This document shows, piece after piece, positions 53,766-61,260 of a stretch of DNA of 64,000 nucleotides. Every line of letters begins with the position of its first letter. Position 1 is the stretch's first letter. The position numbers and the translations under genes are program-made. This stretch comes from Vibrio ezurae NBRC 102218. Its GTDB lineage: Bacteria; Pseudomonadota; Gammaproteobacteria; Enterobacterales; Vibrionaceae. Below the pieces are notes generated by a model. That model saw only the letters and a list, made by a program, of their open reading frames with translations, was not told where the DNA came from and did no database searches. The stretch lies in the NCBI RefSeq assembly GCF_000467185.1, contig NZ_BATM01000008.1, forward strand, positions 124,001 through 188,000. The letters run 5' to 3'.

Positions 53766-54359
53766 TTAGGGATGACGTTTCAGTATGGCGTTTAACCACT
53801 TTTCGTTTTCTCTATTTGGGCGTAAATCGGCGGTTTCCCACCAAGATTCAATGTGTAACACCTGCGTGTCAGCTAAAATAGCCTCAAGCTGAGAGAGGGT
53901 TAAATCTCGAAAAAAACGACCATTGCGATCTAATTCTGAGCTGCCGAGTTTAAATGAACAATAGAAATAGCCACTGGGTTTTAAGTATTGAGTTAAATGA
54001 GCAAAGGTTGCGCTTAGTTGGCTTTGCGGAACATGCAGCAATGATGCACAAGCCCAAATGCCGTCGTAGGTATTTGGATTTGCTTGGAAATTTAAAAACG
54101 TTGATAGGGTGACGTTACTTTTAGTTAGGTTTGCCGCAAGTTTTGTCAGCTCTTCGCTAGCGTCGAATGAGTCCACACTATACCCAAGATCTAAAAAGGC
54201 TTTGCTATCACGGCCCGAGCCACAGCCAGCATCAAGAATACGACCGTTATTAGGTAACAAAGGCAAGAATTTTTGATAAAGGGACTGCATTTCGACACCA
54301 ACGGTCGAATCAAAAAATTGCTGTGCGTTTTGGTTGTAGTATTGAGTGGTGCTATTCAT
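53766..54359 (-). CDS. Class I SAM-dependent methyltransferase
   Basis: A 197-residue Rossmann-fold methyltransferase. Motif I is ILDAGCGSGRDSKAFLDLGY and motif IV DGIWACASLLHVP. The latter resembles TehB-like small-molecule methyltransferases, not DNA methyltransferases (no NPPY/DPPY). Substrate unknown. An in-frame start two codons upstream is possible. It is the first gene of the operon with the nuclease-helicase gene. A self-marking role as in restriction systems would need a DNA methylase, which this does not look like. Confidence 0.88.
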   Translation of the reverse strand: MNSTTQYYNQNAQQFFDSTVGVEMQSLYQKFLPLLPNNGRILDAGCGSGRDSKAFLDLGYSVDSFDASEELTKLAANLTKSNVTLSTFLNFQANPNTYDGIWACASLLHVPQSQLSATFAHLTQYLKPSGYFYCSFKLGSSELDRNGRFFRDLTLSQLEAILADTQVLHIESWWETADLRPNRENEKWLNAILKRHP

Positions 54360-54516
54360 CGGCATTCCTTAATGTCATGCTCTAATGGTAGCAAATTAGT
54401 GTTGTCGAGGGGAAAGATAAGTAGCTGTTATATCGAAGATTATGATTTCAATAAGCAGAGTACATCCCAAGTGGCAGAAGGCGCCACTTGGCTGCGTCTG
54501 TTGAGCTGAATGTCTA

Positions 54517-54783
54517 TTAACTCTCTAGCAACTCCAATGGGATCGGGCTTTCCATATTTTCTAGAAACTCTTCAAGTACAACGCGGTTTTCGGCGTTGAT
54601 GGTGATGCCCCATTTAGATTCTTGAGCCTTCTTATCGATGAAAATAATTTCTTCTTCATCAGATTCCCAAAATTGCACTGAAGATGCATCAAAATAATCG
54701 TAGATATTTTCAGACAACGTACTTTTTAAATGTGAACAAAGTTGAGAGTTGTTATCGCTTGGCATTAAAGTAACTGAAAACAT
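54517..54783 (-). CDS. Hypothetical acidic 88-residue protein
   Basis: Starts at the ATG at 54783, with AGAGAGG just before it; a longer frame upstream lacks an RBS. The protein is acidic and soluble (NIYDYFDASSVQFWESDEEE, IIFIDKKAQESKWGITI, LEEFLENMESPIPLELLES). No family was recognised and no neighbour explains it. It lies between the methyltransferase gene and the hairpin near pepT, on the same strand as both. Confidence 0.65.
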   Translation of the reverse strand: MFSVTLMPSDNNSQLCSHLKSTLSENIYDYFDASSVQFWESDEEEIIFIDKKAQESKWGITINAENRVVLEEFLENMESPIPLELLES

Positions 54784-55149
54784 TATATTCCTCTCTATAA
54801 ATAATTGGATATAAAAACAATAAATTCGGTAATAGGTTACCACTGTCTATAATTGTATTTTATCCGTTAGATCACAGGAATACTTATCATTATGCGCCAC
54901 TTCACATTTAAGGCTTATTAATTGTAGTGAAAAAAGATATACGGCTTTTAATTGTAAATAATTATTAATAAGCGCGAAAAGTTGAAATTTATCGAGTATA
55001 TGACTGCTGTTATTTAAACGAGGTTTAGCTTGGGTTGTGTTAATAGGTTGTTTTTATTTTGTTATCTAAGTTGGTTTATTTAGCTCCCAACAGCAAGGTA
55101 CTTTATCTGAATAAAGTATCTTGCTGTTGGGAGCGAAAGCCTCTATGGC
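54784..55149. other. 366-base gap between the 88-residue gene and pepT
   Basis: AT-rich and without a credible coding frame. Its only clear element is the long hairpin at 55083-55134. Confidence 0.5.
55083..55134. repeat. Long hairpin after pepT
   Basis: A 24-bp stem with one mismatch (55083-55106 with 55111-55134, loop CTGA). It lacks a T-run on either strand, so it is not a standard terminator, but could stabilise the pepT mRNA end or be a REP/MITE unit. Confidence 0.7.
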
Positions 55150-56379
55150 TTATTGAGTACTTTTTGCGGTGTTCTCGGCCAGTTTTACAATCACTTGCAC
55201 CGCTTGTTGCATACCATCGATGCTGATGAATTCGTGAATGCCATGGAAGTTATAACCACCCGTAAAGATATTTGGGCAAGGCAAACCCATAAATGACAGT
55301 CGAGCACCATCTGTGCCGCCACGGATCGGCTTGATATTGGGCTGCACATTGCATTCGAGCATGGCGTGTTTTGCCAGCTCGATAATGTGTGGGTGTGGCT
55401 CGACCATTTCTCGCATATTGAAGTAGCTGTCTGTTAACTTAAGTTCGACATGGCCCTTGTCTAATTGGCTATTGAGCTCATCGACCTTTTGTTGCATGAA
55501 GTCTTTACGTTGTTGCAATCCTTGACGGTCAAAGTCACGCACAATATAGGACAGTTCTGTGCGAGCTACACTAGGCGACATAGATTTGAGGTGGTAGAAC
55601 CCCTCATAACCTTCGGTGGTTTCTGGCGTTTGGTCGCTGGGCATTAAGCGTTGAAATTGCGCTGCGATGTTCATGGAGTTGATCATCTTGTTTTTTGCTG
55701 TGCCAGGGTGAACATTCACGCCGTGGCAAATCACTGTCGCGGTGGTGGCATTGAAGTTTTCGTATTCTAGTTCGCCCACTGGGCCACCATCGATGGTATA
55801 GGCCCATTGCGCCCCAAATTTATCTACGTCAAATAGGTTTGCGCCACGTCCAATTTCTTCATCTGGAGTAAAGCCTATGCAGATGTCGCCATGTTGAATA
55901 CTTGGGTTTTGTTTGAGGTAAGCAATAGCGGTAATGATTTCGGCAATACCGGCTTTGTTGTCAGCGCCTAATAGGGTAGTGCCGTCAGTGGTGATAAGGC
56001 TTTGGCCGTGTAGGTTATTGAGATCCGGATACTGTGTTGGTGAGAGTACTTCTTGCGAGGTGCCTAAGGCAATGTCGCCACCTTGATAGTTTTCGATAAC
56101 CTGTGGTTTTACGTTACGTCCACTGGCATCAGGAGCGGTATCCATATGAGCAATAAAACCGATGGCAGGAACCAAATGGGTGACATTGGATGGCAGTTTT
56201 GCACTGAGGTAGCCATTATTGTCTAAGGTGACATCGATAAGCTCTAATTCTAGCAATTCTTGGTATAACTGTTTGGCTAGAACGCGTTGACCTTCTGTGC
56301 TTGGGCAGTGCTGTACTGCACCATCTGATTGAGTGTCGTAACTGACGTAACGAAGAAAGCGCTCAACTAACTTATCCAT
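55150..56379 (-). CDS. pepT: Peptidase T (tripeptide aminopeptidase)
   Basis: A 409-residue M20-family zinc peptidase of standard PepT length. The two-zinc site and catalytic residues are seen in [11 protein letters not shown] (H and D), [13 protein letters not shown] (D), [12 protein letters not shown] (E pair) and [15 protein letters not shown]. It removes the N-terminal residue from tripeptides in the cytoplasm. The gene is monocistronic. In E. coli it is FNR-induced; no FNR site was identified here. Identification is firm. Confidence 0.95.
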   Translation of the reverse strand: MDKLVERFLRYVSYDTQSDGAVQHCPSTEGQRVLAKQLYQELLELELIDVTLDNNGYLSAKLPSNVTHLVPAIGFIAHMDTAPDASGRNVKPQVIENYQGGDIALGTSQEVLSPTQYPDLNNLHGQSLITTDGTTLLGADNKAGIAEIITAIAYLKQNPSIQHGDICIGFTPDEEIGRGANLFDVDKFGAQWAYTIDGGPVGELEYENFNATTATVICHGVNVHPGTAKNKMINSMNIAAQFQRLMPSDQTPETTEGYEGFYHLKSMSPSVARTELSYIVRDFDRQGLQQRKDFMQQKVDELNSQLDKGHVELKLTDSYFNMREMVEPHPHIIELAKHAMLECNVQPNIKPIRGGTDGARLSFMGLPCPNIFTGGYNFHGIHEFISIDGMQQAVQVIVKLAENTAKSTQ

Positions 56380-56517
56380 GATCTATCCCTTATTGATATC
56401 TTTGATCCGGTAAGTATCCGGCGTGCGGAGCAAAGATGAGTTGCGATAAATCAGGTTTATTGAGTTTAATCGGGAGTTTTAGCCTCTTTTTTAATATTGT
56501 TGCTTTATTGGGTGTCA

Positions 56518-57462
56518 TTATTTACGAAGAATGTGCTTTTCCTTATTGCTGGGTGCATTTTGCTCAAATTTTCGTAGATATCTTGGCAACATAGTTTCGT
56601 TTCCTAAAATGCCCCCTTGATGGATATACAAGATAGTGACATCTGGATTGTTGTTCATCCAAGGTAGTAAACATTGCCACATATAAGGGTCGTAGAGTAG
56701 ATCAAACTCTACATTGGTGTTTTTACCAAGCTCTTGCCAAAGGGTATATTCATCTTGGTAGAGCTTACCAAAATGATGTTTGTAATCGGCGTGCAAAATG
56801 GTCGGTACATCGTCAGTTTCGCCAAGTTCTTGCCACTGCTCACGTAAATACGTTTCTCCGCCAACACAGGCGCAAGTCAGTACTGGAATCTGATGCGCTT
56901 TCAGGTGTTTGTGCAGATATAGCGCCGTTGTGCCCGTACCAGAGGGAAGCGCAATGGCAAATTGGTGTTTGGGTTTGAATCGCGTCCAGTCTAAAAGTTC
57001 GTTAGCTAAAGCTTGAATGCCTTTTTCGGCGATTGGGCTACGCCCGCCTTCGGGCACAACAAGACAGTTTGGCTCGGGTTGTCGAATGGTGCGTATATAT
57101 TGCTCAGGTGAGATGGGGAGCTGCTTATCATCATGGCATTCAAATATTTGCGCGCCGAGCTCAAGAGCGCCACGATAATTGCCTGTGGGCTTTTCTTTTA
57201 ACCAACTTGGTATTCTGTGAACATAAAACTCTAGCTTCCATTTCTTTATTTTGCACAGCGCCGCCAGTGAATACAAAGAGTTTGCTTGAATTGAGCCGTA
57301 ACCGATGAGAGTGTCAATACCCGCGTGCTCTTCATTAAGCAAACTCATAAACTTGCGAGCTTTGTTGCCAGAGAAATGTTGATGGAGTTGTTCGTCACGC
57401 TTTAGATAAAAATTATGATTGCGAAAGATATGCTGCGTAACTGGGCTAGTATTGAGTTTCAT
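56518..57462 (-). CDS. PLP-dependent ACC deaminase / D-cysteine desulfhydrase family protein
   Basis: About 314 residues from the ATG at 57462. PLP-fold type II features: FYLKRDEQLHQHFSGNKARK (Schiff-base Lys in SGNKARK), GYGSIQANSL (substrate binding), ALPSGTGTTALYLHKHL (phosphate-binding loop) and IHQGGILGNETM. It may deaminate D-cysteine or a cyclopropane amino acid; the true substrate is unknown. An upstream ATG at 57516 would add 18 residues. It diverges from the GtrA gene, 70 bases away. Confidence 0.85.
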   Translation of the reverse strand: MKLNTSPVTQHIFRNHNFYLKRDEQLHQHFSGNKARKFMSLLNEEHAGIDTLIGYGSIQANSLYSLAALCKIKKWKLEFYVHRIPSWLKEKPTGNYRGALELGAQIFECHDDKQLPISPEQYIRTIRQPEPNCLVVPEGGRSPIAEKGIQALANELLDWTRFKPKHQFAIALPSGTGTTALYLHKHLKAHQIPVLTCACVGGETYLREQWQELGETDDVPTILHADYKHHFGKLYQDEYTLWQELGKNTNVEFDLLYDPYMWQCLLPWMNNNPDVTILYIHQGGILGNETMLPRYLRKFEQNAPSNKEKHILRK

Positions 57463-57586
57463 AAGAAGAGTTTCGTGTTTAATATACGACGAGTGGAAAT
57501 AGAAAAAGTCGCTCATCTTAGTCTTATTTTTTGTTCAAACCAAGATGATTTACTTACATAAATGCAGTCTGTTATAAGAGGATGGA

Positions 57587-57967
57587 ATGAAAACTCATCG
57601 ATTTGTTCGATTTGCCAAAGTAGGTGCGCTTGGGTTTGTGGTTGATCTGAGTGTTTTCTCGATATTATTGTATTGGATTGGCTTGCCGACGATGGTTTCA
57701 CGTGTGATTGCGTTTGTGGTAGCAGCCAGTTGTACTTGGCTCGGCAACCGAGTTTATACGTTTGAAAGTCGTGGGAACCATTTTGTGCAATGGAAACGAT
57801 TTTTTATCTCGGCGTGCTTGTCGATGTTGCCAAATTTACTGGTGTTTAAAAGCATATTGCTTTCACTAGGGGAGAATCATTTTACTCATGCATTGGCGTT
57901 TGTGTGCGGGGTAGGCGCGGGATTTATGGGCAATTATTTATTGAGTTCTCGCTGGGTGTTTAAATAG
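57587..57967 (+). CDS. GtrA-family membrane protein
   Basis: A 126-residue protein with four membrane helices and the GtrA pattern RFAKVGALGFVVDLSVFSIL, RVIAFVVAASCTWLGNRVYTF and FMGNYLLSSRWVF. The family flips or carries lipid-linked sugars for cell-surface glycosylation, usually beside glycosyltransferases; none is nearby here. RBS AGAGGATGG. Followed by a strong bidirectional terminator. Confidence 0.88.
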   Translation: MKTHRFVRFAKVGALGFVVDLSVFSILLYWIGLPTMVSRVIAFVVAASCTWLGNRVYTFESRGNHFVQWKRFFISACLSMLPNLLVFKSILLSLGENHFTHALAFVCGVGAGFMGNYLLSSRWVFK

Positions 57968-57979
57968 TGCGGTCAAATA

Positions 57980-58014
57980 AAAATGGGGACGCATTGTGCG
58001 TCCCCATTTTTTTA
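57980..58014. terminator. Bidirectional terminator between gtrA-like and POT genes
   Basis: A 14-bp perfect stem (57980-57993 with 57997-58010, loop TTG) with TTTT on both sides. Serves both converging genes. Confidence 0.9.
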
Positions 58015-58061
58015 AACGTATTTGTTAATACACCTGAACCTACATAAAAAGGGTAGGGTGA

Positions 58062-59441
58062 TTAAGCTGTCGCTTGTTCGAGTGACTCGTCATTGTCTAC
58101 AGGTTTACTTTCTGCGCCATGCATCCAATGCACCAAGGTATTTGACATAAACAATAAGATAATACCCGATATAGTAGCAGCAACTGCGATACCACCAAAG
58201 ATAGCCATCGCACCAAAGTCACCAACGTGTGAGCCTATTAAGCCTGCTACGTAGTTTGCGATCGCGTTAAAGCCAAACCATGCACCCATCATCAAAGAGG
58301 CTAGGCGAAGGGGAGCCAGTTTTGTCACCATAGATAGGCCGATAGGAGAGATACATAGCTCGCCTAAAGTATGGAAGAAATACGCGCCAACCAACCAGAT
58401 CATTGATGTTTTCACGCTTTCATCACCGCCTTGTTGCAGCACTGCGCCAACCATGCATAAGAAACCGACCGACAAGAAGAAAAGTGCAAACGCAAACTTA
58501 ACGGGAGAGGTCGGTTCACGTTTACCCAGTTTTACCCATACCGCTGCCAAGAGTGGAGCAAGTAGCATAATAAAGAGTGGGTTTAGCGATTGGAACCAAG
58601 CCGCAGGGACTTCAAAGTTACCTAGCATACGATCGGTGTATTGCTGAGTGTAGATGTTCATCAAGCCGCCAGCTTGTTCAAAACCGGCCCAGAAGATGAT
58701 GACGAACAAGCCCAAAACAAGAATGACTTTTAAACGGTCAAATTCTTCTTTGCTCAATGGCGTTTTAGTTTTTGCACCTTGTTGACGACCTTGTTTTGCC
58801 GCAGGTACAGTTCCGATATTGCCTAACCAAGATTGGCTTAGGCTCACTTGCAATACCACACTTAGCATCATACCAATGCCGGCGACAAGAAAGCCTGCAT
58901 TCCAGCCATACGCATCAGCAGCACTACCTGCTGCGATACCTGCAATTAGAGCCCCTAAGTTGATGCCCATATAGAAGATGGTAAAAGCACCATCACGGCG
59001 GTTGTCGCCCTCTTCGTAAAGATCACCAACCATAGTAGAGATGTTTGGCTTAAACAGACCATTACCCAAAATAAGCAGGGTTAGACCTAGGTAGAACGAG
59101 GTATAAGCGTCGATGCCAAAAGCACCTGCTGGAAGCGCTAACGAAAATTGACCAATAGCCATTAGAACGCCACCAATGATCACGGACTTTCGTTGACCTA
59201 AATAATTATCAGCGATCCAACCACCAATTAAAGGCGTAACGTAAACTAACCCGGTATAGATACCGTATAAATCCAAAGCGTCTTTAGTGCTCCAGCCTAA
59301 ACCACCATTAATTGTTGTGTCTGTAAGATATAAAACTAGGATGGCACGCATAGCGTAGTAGGAGAAACGTTCCCAAAGCTCGGTGCTAAACAGTAGAAAA
59401 AGACCACGAGGGTGGCCTAAGATTGTTTTTTGAGTAGTCAT
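58062..59441 (-). CDS. POT-family proton-coupled di/tripeptide transporter
   Basis: A 459-residue MFS protein with about fourteen helices. The POT signature FSTELWERFSYYAMRAIL contains the proton-coupling ExxERFxYY motif. Other marks: LTDTTINGG, GGWIADNYLGQRKSV, NGLFKPNIST and FTIFYMGINLGALI. It imports di- and tripeptides, which fits the neighbouring PepT metabolically though they are not in one operon. Single gene with its own terminator. Inner membrane. Confidence 0.93.
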   Translation of the reverse strand: MTTQKTILGHPRGLFLLFSTELWERFSYYAMRAILVLYLTDTTINGGLGWSTKDALDLYGIYTGLVYVTPLIGGWIADNYLGQRKSVIIGGVLMAIGQFSLALPAGAFGIDAYTSFYLGLTLLILGNGLFKPNISTMVGDLYEEGDNRRDGAFTIFYMGINLGALIAGIAAGSAADAYGWNAGFLVAGIGMMLSVVLQVSLSQSWLGNIGTVPAAKQGRQQGAKTKTPLSKEEFDRLKVILVLGLFVIIFWAGFEQAGGLMNIYTQQYTDRMLGNFEVPAAWFQSLNPLFIMLLAPLLAAVWVKLGKREPTSPVKFAFALFFLSVGFLCMVGAVLQQGGDESVKTSMIWLVGAYFFHTLGELCISPIGLSMVTKLAPLRLASLMMGAWFGFNAIANYVAGLIGSHVGDFGAMAIFGGIAVAATISGIILLFMSNTLVHWMHGAESKPVDNDESLEQATA

Positions 59442-59771
59442 AGTTGTGTCTGTCTATAATATTTTTAGTATGAACAGAACTAGATATACAGCGCAGCATT
59501 AATGACATCAATGGGACTGGTTTCTTATAAATCTTTTTGTGCTTTTCCTAAGCTATTGTTTTTTATGATCTAAGTTTGCGTTATTAGTCATACAAATAGC
59601 CATTGCAAACTAACGTTGCATTTTTGGTGTGATGGTGGGGTTTTATACTGATATCGGATGCAATACGAACGAGTAGAGGGTTTAGTGAACGTTTGGTCGT
59701 TTTTTGGACAAAATAAAGGCCAGTTTCCCGACCTTGATATTATTCTACTTAATTAGCCGATAGGCCGTCTG
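59442..59771. other. 330-base gap between the POT and sstT genes
   Basis: No gene seen. Contains the POT promoter at the left side; nothing else stands out, and no good terminator for sstT was found. Confidence 0.4.
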
Positions 59772-60980
59772 TTATTTTGACTGCTCAGCACGACATGCTG
59801 CTGCGGTAAATACCACATCTGTAGAGCTGTTTAGTGCGGTTTCAGCAGAATCTTGGATTACGCCGATGATAAAGCCAACACCGACCACTTGCATTGCAAC
59901 TTCGTTTGGAATACCAAATAAGCTACACGCTAGTGGGATAAGCAGTAGAGAACCGCCCGCAACACCAGATGCGCCACATGCTGAGACCGCTGCAATTAAG
60001 CTAAGTAGTAGTGCTGACAAGAAATCAACTTGAATACCTAGAGTGTGTACTGCCGCAAGAGTCAGTACTGTAATTGTGATTGCCGCACCACCCATGTTGA
60101 TGGTTGCACCTAGTGGAATAGAGACAGAGTAAGTGTCTTCATCTAATTTAAGTTTTTCACACAGTGCCATGTTTACTGGGATGTTTGCTGCACTTGAACG
60201 AGTGAAGAACGCGGTTACGCCACTTTCACGCAAACACTGCAATACCAATGGGTATGGGTTTTGCTTCGTTTTAACCCAAACAATAATCGGGTTAATGACC
60301 AATGCGATTACCAGCATGGCGCTAAGCAGTACAAACAGTAGGTTCGCGTAGCTAAATAATGCGCTAAATCCTGTTGTCGCAAATGTTGCAGCAACGAGAC
60401 CGAAAATACCCAGTGGCGCTAAACGAATAATAAAGCGAACAATTTGCGAAACGCCTTGGCTTAGATCTTCAAATACAGATTTAGTGGTGTCTGATGCATG
60501 ATGTAATGCAAGACCAAGACCAATACCCCAAGCAAGAATACCAATGTAGTTTGCATCCATTAGTGCATGAACAGGGTTATCCACCAACTTAAAGAGTAAT
60601 GTGTGCAATACTTCTGCAATACCTTGTGGAGGGGTAATGCTAGTCGAGCTTTCAACTAAGGTTAACGTCGTAGGGAAAGCAAAGCTTAATACAACAGCAG
60701 TGATCGCAGCTAAAAAGGTGCCAATTAAATATAGAATGACGATCGGGCGCATGTAGGTATGCTGGTTTTTCTTTTGGTTAGCAATAGAAGCTGCGACCAG
60801 AATGAAAACCAAAATAGGTGCAATTGCTTTTAGCGCACCAACAAATAGGCTACCAAGTAGGCCTGCGTTGGTAGCCGCCGCAGGTGAAACGGTTGCAAGG
60901 ATAGCGCCGGCAACGATACCGACTAAGATTTGCATAACTAAGTTGCCCTTAGCGATGCGTGCAATGAGTGTGTTTGACAT
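59772..60980 (-). CDS. sstT: Serine/threonine:Na+ symporter SstT
   Basis: About 402 residues; the ATG at 60980 has GGATG in front and gives the usual SstT start [15 protein letters not shown]. The dicarboxylate/amino-acid symporter fold is evident: eight helices plus hairpins, with [35 protein letters not shown] (serine-rich HP1), [16 protein letters not shown] (NMGG) and [16 protein letters not shown]. Imports serine and threonine with Na+. Single gene. Inner membrane. Confidence 0.95.
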   Translation of the reverse strand: MSNTLIARIAKGNLVMQILVGIVAGAILATVSPAAATNAGLLGSLFVGALKAIAPILVFILVAASIANQKKNQHTYMRPIVILYLIGTFLAAITAVVLSFAFPTTLTLVESSTSITPPQGIAEVLHTLLFKLVDNPVHALMDANYIGILAWGIGLGLALHHASDTTKSVFEDLSQGVSQIVRFIIRLAPLGIFGLVAATFATTGFSALFSYANLLFVLLSAMLVIALVINPIIVWVKTKQNPYPLVLQCLRESGVTAFFTRSSAANIPVNMALCEKLKLDEDTYSVSIPLGATINMGGAAITITVLTLAAVHTLGIQVDFLSALLLSLIAAVSACGASGVAGGSLLLIPLACSLFGIPNEVAMQVVGVGFIIGVIQDSAETALNSSTDVVFTAAACRAEQSK

Positions 60981-61229
60981 AGTACATCCATATAAGTGGG
61001 AGTAAAAAGTCTCTCCCAAATGATTTATTAGTATTAGACGCTGACTTTAGCGTGATTAATGAACCTTTAAATAATGTTGCAATTTAAGGTAATCGCCATC
61101 TAGCATAAAAGGAATAACTAGAAAGTCTAGTAGATAATGGTTTAAATATTCATTTTCAAAGTGAACTCTATTTAATGCATCTTGTTGTATAGCGATAAGA
61201 GAAATAGGTTAAATCATTGAGGGAGAAAA

Positions 61230-61250
61230 GGGGGGGCAAGCCCCCTGATA
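61230..61250 (-). terminator. Terminator of the RND pump gene
   Basis: A G/C-rich stem (GGGGGC / GCCCCC with a tight loop) followed on the minus strand by CTTTTCTC, 11 bases past the stop. Confidence 0.65.
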
Positions 61251-61260
61251 GTCATCGGCT

